From NCBI GenBank assembly GCA_005656395.1, contig SRSI01000010.1, positions 1,612,001 through 1,676,000 on the forward strand: DNA of 64,000 nt, given 5' to 3'. Source of the DNA: Strongyloides papillosus (taxonomy: Eukaryota; Nematoda; Chromadorea; Rhabditida; Strongyloididae). This document shows, piece after piece, positions 21,158-32,600 of the stretch. The notes under the pieces are model-generated. The model did not search any database. It saw only the letters and a program-made list of their open reading frames with translations, and was not told the DNA's origin. The position numbers and the translations under genes were made by a program. Position 1 is the first letter of the stretch. Every line of letters starts with the position of its first letter.

Positions 21158-23067
21158 TTAAAAAAAGTCAAGTGGTACATCATCAATAGTAGTGAAAGTA
21201 CCATAATAAAGAGACAATTTTTCTTCATCCTCCTCTGTTAGGAACTTATCACTTGGAGTCTTATTTGGAGAATAAACCCCATCAAGCATTTCAAGGTCAT
21301 TATGCTTCTGCAACTTGACTACGTTGGTTACCTTTCTCCCATGGAAGAGAAGGTCCATATATACAGATTTACACATCCAAACATCTGGCTCAACACTGAA
21401 AAGATAGGAATATAAAATAAAAGATATGGGCAAACTTACACTTTATCGTAGAAGGTAAAATGACATCCATATTCACGTGGAATTCTGAATGTATAGGCGT
21501 ATGAGAACATCTCCTTAACAGTCATCTTCTTATATCTGTTAATGAGAGTCATAGCCTGGCGAGACAAATGAGCGATAGGAATATCCCTGAAGGTTCTCTT
21601 GGTAAGTCTACTAAACTGGAGTGCCAAGAAGAACGGGAAGATATTGTAGATCCTTCTAGAGACGTCAGGCTCAGCAAAAACTTCATCATAAATCAACTTT
21701 CCATTATTCTCCAATGTTATGCCGAGATCATTGAACTCAGCCATTATCTCTCTAAATACAAACTCAAATCCAAGCTCAACAAAAGTCTTTGTTGACAGTA
21801 ATGCTTCCCATGTCGAGAGGAGTCCTTGAAGCTTCTTGAAGTGGAGAGGATCCCTGAGAAGTGTCCCAAGAGTGGAGTTGTTGTTTGGGTGGACGTATGG
21901 CTTGAAATCCTCCGAAGATAGTTTATGGCAGATATCCTTGAAGATGTTCTGGAGACTCGAGATACTGGTGATGTTCCTGATCCTCATCCACAGCTGTTCA
22001 GTGAAGTCCAACTCCCGATTGTCCATCTTTATAGAGTTAACAGCATCCTCATTTTTCAGCCACTCCCTGACATCCTCCTCGATATCCATGTTCTCCTCAT
22101 TCTTGAAGAGTAATCCACCTTTGTGAAGATTGTCCACGACATACAAAATAAAGTGAAGCGTGTATGTCTTCTCAGTATTGTACACACGACGATCATACCA
22201 CCCAGCAACATAATTAACTGTCATGTGTGTCAAATCTTCAGGATGAGATGGGATATTCTTTATAGAAGTTGTGTTCCAATGTCCAATTACAGAGTACTCA
22301 CAAGAGACACGAGCTGGTGAATCCAAATCATCCGGTTTAGTAGCGGGGATGATATCATATCCACATTCCACAGCAAATGTGGTATTCTTGGGTTGGTCAT
22401 ATTTAAAGACTGTGAACAAATTGCTGTTCAAGGCCTTTCCGCTCCCCAGGAATCTTGTCTCGATTGTCTTAGCACACTTTCCATTATCACTTGTCTGATG
22501 GCCAGAAATAATTGTAGCTGTGTCGTTGAATTGATCGACATCATACAAAGCAAGAACTCCAACATCATCGCTTAGTGGAATTTGGTTTTTGATGTCGATC
22601 AATGCTTTCTCCACAGAACCAAAATTCTCCTTTGATAGAGGGTTGAAGTCGAGTGAAAATTTGCTGCAACGCTCCTCCTCCAGGCAGTTACTGATCATCG
22701 ATGGGTCCGTACTGTTAAGAGCTGCCAACTTCTCAAGTGTCAGGAATTCAAACTTGAGAGGATCTCCAACTAATCGACAACCCGTTACTGGGTCAATTTC
22801 CATTACATTGTCCTCCTCCATATCCACTGACTCAGTACGCAAGCCTTTAGTGACAGGTTTCGCCTTAGCTTTCGGAACGGAGCTATCAAGTAAGATTACA
22901 TCCTTTAAAGCGTTGCAATCGATGATGTAGGGAATCTCCGAAGCTTCCAATCGGCGTACTCTGACATTCTTTACTTTGATTACAGAGTTTAATGACTTCA
23001 CCATCGTTATGTCAGTGATGGATTTTTTTGAAGTCTCCAAAGGTGCCTTGTTTTGAGCTTTCAGCAT
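21158..23067 (-). CDS. zwl-1: Zwilch homologue, RZZ kinetochore complex subunit
   Basis: Probable member of the Rod-Zw10-Zwilch complex, which recruits dynein and spindle-checkpoint proteins to unattached kinetochores. Exon 1 (21440-23067) joins exon 2 (21158-21395), giving 621 aa, near the 591 aa of human Zwilch. The best landmark is RELDFTEQLWMRIRNITS...LSSEDFKPYVHPNNNSTL, which parallels human DLDFAEQLW...GDIQPWLHSGSNSLL. An earlier strand-rich region (CEYSVIGHWNTTSIKNIPSHPEDLTHMTV) and a C-terminal segment (VYMDLLFHGRKVTNVVKLQ) also fit. The ATG follows ATTTTCAG by four bases, consistent with trans-splicing. Codons end in C or G more often than in most neighbours. The assignment is from motif resemblance only; it has no other obvious match. 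Confidence 0.75.
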
Positions 23068-24279
23068 ACTTCTGAAAATATATTATTATTAACAATTGTA
23101 AAATTTTGTTTAATCATGAAAACATAAATACGAACGAAATGTGTAAAAGATAAAATGGTAAACAATCACTAAAAAGATAGATGTATAAAAAAATTAACAT
23201 ACAAGATTACTACATAAAAACGTAAAATGAATATGACAAAACAGAATTTACTGGGGGTGATATTAAAAATAAAGCATGAAAGAGATAGGCAAGTAGAAAG
23301 ACAAACGTAATATGTAAAAGGTAAGGTGACAAAATGATAAATGTAAAAAGACATATAATAAAAATCTAGCACATAAGAATAGCATATATATAATCGTAAA
23401 ATGAATATAAGATAGAATAAAACTTCTTTGGGCGATGTTAAAAAATAAAGTGTAAAAAAGACAGACAAAAAAATGGTTGAAATAAAAGTATTGTCATCGA
23501 AATTTATCCGACAATGCGAGTTTGTTTTATTGTAAAAGGATTATGAAAAAATAATATACTAAGTTAGGGGTGTACCTGAAAAAAGAATATACTAAGGTAG
23601 GGATGTACCTTGAAGAAGTTGGAAAAGAAAGACAATATGGAAAGAAAAAATAACATACCAAGTCTTTAAGTGTTACTTCTTTCACATCGTCACCTACTTT
23701 GTACTGTCCAATTAGATAATGGCATGTATGGTAAAGATTCTGGCGTGTCTCTTTCGAATTGCTTTTTCTGGAATGTTCTGTTGATCTTGTACTTTATACT
23801 TATAGTCCCCCATGTTCTATTTAACCTTCCTCTCCACGTTCATCATAGTCATTCTTTAATTTTTTTTTCTTTTGCAATCTTCTGATTTCATTAATATTTA
23901 TTTTCTATCTATTCGTACATGATTTATTTTATTAGTACTGATTGTTAGTTTTTTTTAGCTCGGTATATGCTTATAAAATGTTTATGCCTCTATAATTGTC
24001 CCTTTAGTTTGTACACATATTTTTTGTAATGTCGTTTATTGTTTTGGTTTTTTGAATTAAATGGTGTACCAATGTGTGTCTCAAAGTGTCTTTTTGATAT
24101 TCATTAGTTTAATTTTTTACATTCCTTTATTACGTAATCTTCATAGTGCGTGTGTCTTATTTTAACTTATATGTTGATGACGATTAACGTATATCACGCA
24201 ATTAGCAACGATTTTCATGTATCTCTTTTTTTGTCACTGAGTATCATTTAATTTAATAACATTGTTTTTTAGGCTTAAT
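23068..24279. repeat. Divergent intergenic region with local direct repeats
   Basis: Lies between the divergently transcribed Zwilch and Argonaute genes. Two imperfect direct copies of about 150 bp are visible at about 23152-23303 and 23330-23475 (shared pattern CGTAAAATGAATATRA...AAATAAAGYRTGAAA). A second short tandem repeat at about 23553-23612 has the unit AATATACTAAG(G/T)TAGGG(A/G)TGTACCT, present twice. No ORF here is convincing. TTTTTTAG ending at 24272 is the probable trans-splice acceptor of the Argonaute gene. Confidence 0.55.
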
Positions 24280-27025
24280 ATGTCAAATAATAAAATTGGC
24301 ACTCAATTACATAAGATTACTTTCGCTGAAGGTACTTTTTGGTACCGTTACAACTGCAAAGTTGAAGTACTATTCCCGAAAGGTGATAGAACAAGGGACT
24401 TAACACGTGTGAATGCTGATGGTAGTGGGTAAGTTTATTATGCTTCATTTATAGTGGAAGATCTAATGCCATTTTTATTTTAGTTCACCAGTCGCAGCTT
24501 TAGAAAAGAGGAATGGCTGTAAATTTGCTGTTAGTAAAGCATATGAGATGTCCGATTACTTTGGTTCAAAAGGACTCTCTTATGCCTATGATGGCGTCTC
24601 AAATTTTATCACCAACAAGCCATTAAAAGTTATGGAGTTCACGATTAATAGGGACCAACTTGGCACGGAGTTCAGGACTCTTTTCAAGAATGGAGCCTGT
24701 AAAGTTAGTTTTGAGGAGAAGCCAAATTTCTTTAAAGTTGATTTGGCAAACTTCATTGACAGTTATGGAAAGGAGGAAGACAAGGTCATCACAAATTGTC
24801 CTTGATCTAATCACTACACAACAGGCATTGAATGAGAAGGAGAATGGAGGAGCTGGATACATCCAGTTGAAGTCAGGAAAGTCTCTCACTGACTCTACCG
24901 TCTCTACTGAAAATGAGGAGTCAGACACTGGTCCCCGGTAGAGTTATCATCGATGGATTCACAAAAGGCATCAAGTTTGTGAACATTGGCGGACCATGCT
25001 ACGCTCTATCTATTGATGCCACAAAAAATGTCTACTACAAGGAGGAGAGTCTCGATAAAATCATCAAAGATGAGATTTTTGGAGGAAATGTCCCACGCTC
25101 ATCAAGTGAATTTAGTAGTAGAATCACCGATCTCAACATCAAAGGTGTCTACGTTCAAACAACCTCACAGGAGTAATGGAGATGTCTTTAAGTTCAGGAA
25201 CTGATCTCCATAGTGAGAACGCCAATAACACTTACCTTGATACAAAGGATGGTTCTAAGAAGACTATTGCCGAACACTTTAAGGATAGATATAACTTAAG
25301 ATTAAAGTATCCAGAGTGGCCGTTATTCGTTCATAAGGTCAAGAAGACAGTCAAGACGGATGAGATGAAGGAGACTGTTGAGGAGCTTCATTATTACCCT
25401 CTGGAGGTTCTAAGAATTATCCCTGGACAACAAGTTCCGGTTAACAAGATGGATCCAGGCATCCGCATCAGCTCAACAAAGGATTAATACCGTCGGCCCA
25501 TTCTACAGAAAAGGATCAGCCAATATCCAACTCTATAATTTAAATGTTATTGGCGATGAAAATCTCTTCAGTCAAATTTGGCATACATATCAGTCCCTCA
25601 TCCGCACTTCTTTCCTCTGAGTTTCCGGAGAATCCTAAAGTTATGGTTCGTGAGAATCAAAGTGTACGTGTGGAGGGTGGAAAAATCAAGAATGAGAACA
25701 AGCCTGCATTTTATAGTACCTCCGAGGAAAGACCCCTTGTTGTTGTTTATGGAAACCGATGTGATGGAAGAACAATTGACTCATTCTGCCAAAGATACGT
25801 TGCTAGATGTAGGGAGAGCAGAATCTACTTTAACAGACCTTCACTCCATAGTTGTAACACCGACGTTGACAATGGAACAAGTGAAGAGGAGTTGATGCAA
25901 CAGTTCACCAGGGCTCTTGGAAAGGTTTCGGGTTCATCAACCAAGCCATTCTTAATTTTGATTGATGAGAAGAAAATCAAGAAGAGTCATACTGTTCTTA
26001 AAGTCTTCGAACAGATCCATGACGTCATCACTCAGCACATCACTTATGAGATTGCTTCAAAGGCTCAGAACCAAATTGTTACCTTGGACAATGTTATTAG
26101 AAAAACTAACTCTAAGCTCGGTGGTCTCAACTTCAATGTATATATGACCGAGCAAAGTCTTGAGAAGTTTAATATCGCCAGTAAGGAAGTTCTTTATATT
26201 GGTCTCGACCTCTCATTAGCTGTCCCTGGAACAGTCAAGCAGGACCTGAACACTTCTGTCGGAGGCTGGTGTGCTAACTTAGGAAGAAAACATGGCCAGT
26301 ACGTCGGTGATTATTGGTACCAAGATAAGAAGGTCGATGATGCCTACCTTATCGACTCTAAAGTCCTTGAATTCGTCTTCATGGATATCATGAAGAAATG
26401 GAAGGACAATTCCCATAGACCACCCACAAAAATTGTATTTTTCCGCTGTGGATTGAGTGACGCTCAATTTGAAAAGTCACTTGAAGTTGAATTGTCCAGA
26501 TTACTTGAATTGAAGCCAAAAGTTGGCAAACTCTTTGGTGTAGAGAACTTCAATTGTAACTACACCTTCGTCTTTGTTAGCAAGCAGGACAACACACGCT
26601 TCTACCACATAAATCAAGATGGAATTGTTGAAAATATCCAACCTGGAACATTTATCTCAAAGGAATTCTGCGTTGGTCCAAACATAAAGATTTACTCCAA
26701 GACAAATCCATCCTGCTTGGGTACGGCTAAGCTTCCATTGTACTACTTAGCCTACGATGACAACGTCAAAGAGGACAAGTTCACTGTCGAGAAATTGGAG
26801 AAGGTTGTCAACATGTTGTGCTACACATACGACATCATCCCCTCTGCCGTTTCAATTCCAGCTCCGGCATATATTGCTGCCCAATGTGTCAAAAGAGGAA
26901 ACAACAACTTGATTGGGTTCACCAAAACAAATAATGCTCTATTCCAGGAGGATGATTATGTTGTTTACTCCTCCAAGCTTAACTACACTAATAAGGAGCT
27001 TGGAAAACAAAGATTTAATGCTTAA
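24280..27025 (+). CDS. Worm-specific Argonaute (WAGO-like), with six apparent +1 frameshifts in the 5' half
   Basis: PAZ-PIWI protein of the secondary-siRNA type. Exon 1 is 24280-24428 and the rest begins at 24484; skipping one base at each of six sites gives exactly 895 codons (894 aa). The breaks fall at about 24798, 24935, 25172, 25203, 25466 and 25572; between them all frames stay protein-like. The PAZ area contains AEHFKDRYNLRLKYPEWPLFV, the linker ends NVIGDENLF, and an intact 3' half starts near 25590 with GIHISPSSALLS and includes the MID and PIWI domains. In PIWI, VLYIGLDLS retains the first catalytic Asp, but the second position reads RCGLSD (Cys for Asp) and the usual His reads Ala in PAPAYIAAQC, so slicing is unlikely, as in most WAGOs. 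Codons are relatively C/G-ending. The first ATG follows TTTTTTAG by 7 nt. Confidence 0.85.
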
Positions 27026-27574
27026 TATGATTTTTTTTACTGTTCTTTTCTACTGTTTGTATAATAATGTAATGATAATTAATTAATTAATGTTTGTTGT
27101 TTGATGTTCTAATTTATTGTAATTTGATTTATAATAAATTGGTTTATCAGTGGGTTGTTTTTGTTTATGTAAATTTTAGGGGTGTCTGGTAAATTAAGAT
27201 CAGTATACTGTTATTACATGTAGGAACTTATGCTTTAAAGATGATGAAGTTAACTGATAATGATAATTCAGTTGCTGGGAGAGTGATATTATTCCAGGGC
27301 CAATCTCAAGTCCCTCTTATTGTTTGTTTCTTTCAAGGTTGTGGGTAATTTCTTTTAGTTTATTGTGAAACTGGGTAGTTATTTGAATGTGTATTTCCAA
27401 GATTGTTCTTCGGGTTAGTATGTATCCACCCTATAATATAAACTGAAAGATAGGTAAACATTTTGCTTTTTTAGTATAAAAGTTTATTTTACTGAATACA
27501 TAACGTTAAATTAAATTATTTTTTTTATTATATATAATATCAGATATTTGAGAGTTTGTTGTCATTAATTGTTT
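27026..27574. other. Intergenic sequence with a motif shared with the 20.5-kb palindrome
   Basis: No gene. GGGTTAGTATGTA at 27412-27424 repeats a stretch of the palindrome at 20500-20512, so related repeat sequence lies on both sides of the Zwilch-Argonaute pair. AATAAA-like motifs at about 27134 may end the Argonaute transcript. Confidence 0.4.
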
Positions 27575-28117
27575 TTATAAAGATTTCCCTAAATTTTTTT
27601 CAAATGTCTTGTTCTGTATATATCCTTTTTTGATAAGACGTGCAATTAATGACATAACTATAAGAGTAAACTCAAATTTATTAAATTTTTTACTCTTTGT
27701 AATTGATTCGAATAATAATATTGCTTCTTCTATCATTTTATCATTCAATTCTATGCCTTCCTCAATTTTTTTAATAATTTCTTTGTTAAGTAGTATAATT
27801 GCTACAAGTATATCAGCTCTTCTTCCTAAATGTGTTCCATGAATAAGTAAATTTTCACATTCTAGAGATTCTATAATACTTAAAATATGACTGATATAAA
27901 ATAGAGAAGGAAAATTATTGTTCAAACTCCAATTAGCAACATATAATTGAAGTATTGACGTTGTTATAGTATTATTTCCACCATCTTTTCCAATATCTAA
28001 CTTGTTAACTTCAAAATCTCTTAACCCCTTGAAGCACGGAGATTTTTCTCTTTGTATTACGCACTTTTCTGTGTGTAAAAGAGAATGAGAACTTTTACAT
28101 AAATAAATGGTTAACAA
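27575..28117 (-). CDS. Unknown protein, probably a 3' exon
   Basis: Open frame of up to 180 codons on the minus strand with no ATG at its beginning. A good acceptor (TTTACACACAG on the minus strand, at about 28066) suggests that coding really starts at AAAAGTGCG within it and that upstream exons exist, but none could be joined in frame by eye. The encoded C-terminal part is mostly helical: FYISHILSIIESLECENLLI, LVAIILLNKEIIKKIEEG and TLIVMSLIARLIKKGYI. Moderate amphipathic content and no membrane span suggest a soluble protein. No family is recognised. Confidence 0.4.
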   Translation of the reverse strand: MLTIYLCKSSHSLLHTEKCVIQREKSPCFKGLRDFEVNKLDIGKDGGNNTITTSILQLYVANWSLNNNFPSLFYISHILSIIESLECENLLIHGTHLGRRADILVAIILLNKEIIKKIEEGIELNDKMIEEAILLFESITKSKKFNKFEFTLIVMSLIARLIKKGYIQNKTFEKNLGKSL

Positions 28118-28689
28118 AAAATTAGTGACATGTTTCTTTAGTAGAAATTAATCTATAAGAAATAAAATGAAGCTAAAAGTCCAATTTTTTTAAATTTTTA
28201 AAAAATTTATTTTTAATTTACTTTTATTATTTTAATTTCTTTCTTTTTTTCTTCTTTTTTTTAATTTAAATATTTGAAATTACTAAAAAAAACTTTATTG
28301 CAAAATATTCTCTCTTATGTACAAATTGCCACTGTACGTTTACATTTTTGTTTATGAGGTGTATACATCATCCGGGCGTGAAAGGGTTAATTATATCTTC
28401 TGCGACTAAAAGTTCTATTTAACTGGAATATTTATAAAAACTTAAAATGGATGAAATATCTTGTAAAATCATTAAAATTATAATCATGGACAAATTAATT
28501 TAACTTATTCTGTTAAAATAGATCGAACAAGGTATTTAAGCAATATCAATTTTTTTTATTCTTCCTTCAATCTACTTATAGGTAATCTATTAAATTTTAC
28601 TTCATTGAAAATAACGCTTTCATCAATTATCTTCTGTTTGATGCTTACTACTTCAAGAATTGTGTTGACAACTCGAAAGAATATAATTA

Positions 28690-29120
28690 TTGTTATTATT
28701 AAGATGCGAAATTCAGTATCTTCGTCGAAATAATATTCTTGTCTATGGAAATTATTATGAATATTCTCTTGTCATTTTAACAAACTTCTTTTTATCAATT
28801 TATCTATATTCAAATGTTAGAAAAATAATGAAGTGGATTACAATAAAATTAAAATCAATTGGGAATGATAAAATTGTTAAACATCTTTTTGCTCAGTATA
28901 TTTTATCTGTATTATCAATATCTCCTTTACCAATTTTATATATCACTTTATGTAAAAGGTAATTTTAATTAAACATCTTTATATATATAAAAATTATATA
29001 TTATATTATTAAGAATATGGAATTACAAGATTTATTTGGCTATTACAAGATCTTATTTTAACAGTTGCATTTAGCTTACTTTCATTGTCGAGAATATTAT
29101 ATATTAATGGAACATGAATT
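28690..29120 (+). pseudogene. Fragment resembling a nematode 7TM chemoreceptor
   Basis: Two pieces of membrane-protein-like coding sequence lie in one orientation. The first (28690-28956) contains two long hydrophobic helices separated by a basic loop (NFFLSIYLYSNVRKIMKWI and FAQYILSVLSISPLPILYITL). The second (about 29016-29117) reads YGITRFIWLLQDLILTVAFS followed by LLSLSRILYING and a stop, like a final helix. They are separated by a possible 55-nt intron, but the splice phases I tried do not join the two without a stop. Order and spacing recall transmembrane helices 5-7 of serpentine chemoreceptors. It may be a decayed gene or one with an unrecognised splice. Confidence 0.3.
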
Positions 29121-29676
29121 TTAGTTGAAAAATTGTTAAAATTACAATTAATTTGTTTTTCAAAAATTTCAAACGGCCGTTTGTATAGACCATTCGAAAC
29201 TAACAATATACAAATATCAAAAATTATTAGAACGACATTTTTTCAATAATTAAAGATTATGTTGTTAATAATTATATATATTTAATTTAGAAATAATATT
29301 TATAATTTTAATAAAATTAGTAAGAAATAAAAAGTGTAACATAAGAAACCCCATAGTTTTACTCACATTTCTTACTATTGTAACATATCATAATTCAGAT
29401 AAACTCAGGAGAATATTTCTTCTGGTATAAAACCATAAGTAGTACAATAACTTAAGAGGGAAGATGTTAATTTATTGATGTACAATGTTTTTATTAAAAA
29501 TGTCAAACAAAGCAAAAAAAAGTAATAAACAATAATTATCGTAACATTAGTAAAAACATAATATTATAGGTAAGTTAAAAGAAGTTATAATATATAATAA
29601 ATCGGTTGGAAAAGTAATATTATTGATAATATCATTATTTACTGTTTCTATTAAAAATTAGTTTCATTCACTTATA
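29121..29676. other. Intergenic sequence
   Basis: No supported feature. The region ends at the 3' end of the minus-strand RSF1-like gene. Confidence 0.35.
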
Positions 29677-32600
29677 TTATAAGTTTGTCAAATCACTACT
29701 TAATGCACCTGATATTAAGTTATTTCTATCTGTCTCTTGTGGTACATTTGTTATGACAACTGGATTTTGTCCCATTGGTGTATACATTTGCCCTTGGGTT
29801 CCGTTCACATGATAAACTAATTGAGGATTAGGTTGAGTTAAACCTGGTTGCCAAGACGGTGGAGCCCAATTTTGAGAGTTTTGATAAACTAACGGTGATT
29901 GGGATAATGCATAGCCGGCTGTTCCAACTGTGGAAGCAGGGCTATGGTATGGTGAAGAGATTACCTGAATGTTTTGTTGATGATTTATAATTGGCTGTTG
30001 AACTATGTACGCTCCCTGAGGCACTATCACCTGTTGATATCGAGATGGTGAATCAATTGTTGTTTGATTGACAGGTTTCGTTACATAAATTGTTTGTTGT
30101 TGTTTATTTGTAATGTTTGTATTTTCACCATTTACTTGATTATTTACTTTATTATTAGAGGGTGTAGATGTTGGTGTTGGATTTGCTACAATAGCTGGAG
30201 ATACTTGAGAAGATTCTGTTGGTGAAGAAGAGTTTGTTCTTCTAGGAGGAGGCCTACAAACAACATCCATTGATAGTTTTAGTGGAGGTTTTCCAGAATC
30301 TTGTTGAGGCAATTTTCTGGGTGCAGGTCTAGGAATTAATACTGGTATATTAGCTGGTGGTGGCGTAGGAATTGACGATGAATTAATACCTCCTTGACTG
30401 TCTTCATCATCTAATTTAAAATCATCGTCATCAATTTTCTTAACACGTCGACGCTGTAACGAACCAGTAGGTAATATTGGATTAGACAATCTACTTCCGG
30501 ATTTACTAGCACTGTTTGAATCTTCATCACTGAGAGAATCTTCTTTATATACAACCTTTGCTGCTTTTCTAACATGTCTTCCAGTTGTTGTAATTTCAAA
30601 GTCACTATCATAGAAATCTAGATCATTCTTAGCTTTTCTCTTTCTATTTTTATTTGATGACCCTCTACTTTTAAAATCAGGTGTTGATCCACCATTACTG
30701 AGTTCGTCTTCATCCTCCTCAGAACTATAGTTATTTCTTTTTCTCCTACCGGGACCACGTCTTGGTAATGATTTTCTCTGCCTTTTTTTACCATTTACAG
30801 GATTGTAGTCTGAATCACTTCCATCATTAATAAATTCATCGTCAGAATTACGTCTACCACGGGCTCCTCTACGTCCTGATCTTGAAGTTGACGGTGGAAC
30901 ATACATATCTTCATCTTCTTCATCGTCGTCTTCTTCAACATCACTAGCTTCTTCCAATTCAAAGTCATCGTCATCTTCCTTTTTCTTTCTTCTTCCGATT
31001 TTTGATGTCTCCTTTGTCTCGTTTTCTTCTTCTTCATCACCCTCCCCAACAATACCGTCAATTTGTTCATCATAATCTTTAAAACGGTAATCAACATTCT
31101 TTGTACTTCTCCTAGATCTACCTTCAGCAATAGTTGGAAGAAGATCATAATCGCTTCTCTTTCTTGTATTTCTACAAACTTTTCTCATTGCAAGTTTTTT
31201 AGATTTTCTTGTCGTACCATCATCGTCAGAAATATCGTCACTATTTTCTTCTTCAACTTTCTTTTGTTGTGGAGCACGACGTGTCAAAGCTAGTGGTGTC
31301 ATTCCGTTCAAATTAACACTAATCAAAGCTAGTTCTCTTTTTAGTGCTTCGGCAGCCTTATTTTTTCTTTCTTCTTCTTTTAATTTTATTTCTTTTCTTT
31401 CTAAAAGTTCTTTATAAAGAATTTCTAATTTATCAACTAAATCCTTGTGGTGACAATCAGGACAGAACCAATCATCTTCTGGAATTGTATACAATTTAGG
31501 TTTGCAACAATATAAATGTATACAAATATTGTCACATTTATCACAGATCAACAGAAGATTTTGATCATTTGAAGTTGAGCATACATGACAAACAGATTCA
31601 AGATTTGCCTGTTTTCTTTCTTTAATTTCTTCTTCTTGCTCCTCATCTGAACCTTCTTCCTCATCCTCTGCTTCCTCTTCAACCTCTGGGGTAGTACTTT
31701 TTGATCGTGCTTTCTTTGAACCTTTTTTTCTACCACGTTTTCCTGGTTTTCGGAAGGCAGAAGTTTTGTAATCGTCGTCATCATCACCAACATCTGAGAT
31801 GTACTCATCTTCATCATCCTGACTTTCATCATTTTCTCCTTCTTCCATACCTACAGACAAAGCTTTGGTGGTACTTCTTCGAGTTGAGCGTGTTCTTAAT
31901 TCTTTAGAATTTTCACTGTTTCCTTCAACATTGCCTTCATCATCATCAGCAACTTCCTCCTCTGCAGCTTCTTTTTCATTTTGACTTTTCTTATGTTTTC
32001 TTTGAGCTTTCTTCTCAAGTTTAGCTTTCTTCTTCTGATCAACATCGTTAGGCGTAATGTAATCACTGAATATACAATGTTTTTTTTGTTGTTTAACAAA
32101 CTCTAATTTCTTTTCATCATTGTTTTCTTGATTATCCTCATCACCTTTATTGTTATCGTTTTCCTTATCAGTAAAAAGAGATCCTTTCAATTGTTTTAGT
32201 AAATTTTCAAGATCATTATCATCTTTAACAACTAACTTCCATTCTCCTTTGTCATTGTCAAAACATTCCTCAAAAATGCCACTTTCTTCATTTTTAACAA
32301 AAATATCTTCTCTAAATATTCTAATATCGCCATCACAATCTTTTATTCCAAAATATCTTCTACCATCTTTATCAAAACCCATTGGTTTAAAACTATATTC
32401 ACAATATTCCAATGAATTAGCAACAGCTTCTTTAAATTTTGTATTATAATCAAATTGTGCTAGGCACATAATTTTCCAAAGAAACAATTTTGATTTAATG
32501 GTTAATAAAGAATAGTGTTTGACTTCCTCTAACTCTTCAGAAATAGAATGAAGAATAGGGTAATATTGGGCTAGTTTAAATATAGCTTGTTCAAATTTTT

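Noticed and set aside
22589..22930. Plus-strand open frames within the Zwilch gene (21568-22930)
   Set aside because: They are antisense shadows of a well-supported minus-strand coding exon.
24280..27025. Explaining the Argonaute frame breaks as short introns
   Set aside because: The frame resumes after one base with continuous protein similarity in character; there is no room for an intron, and no GT/AG pair is present at the breaks.
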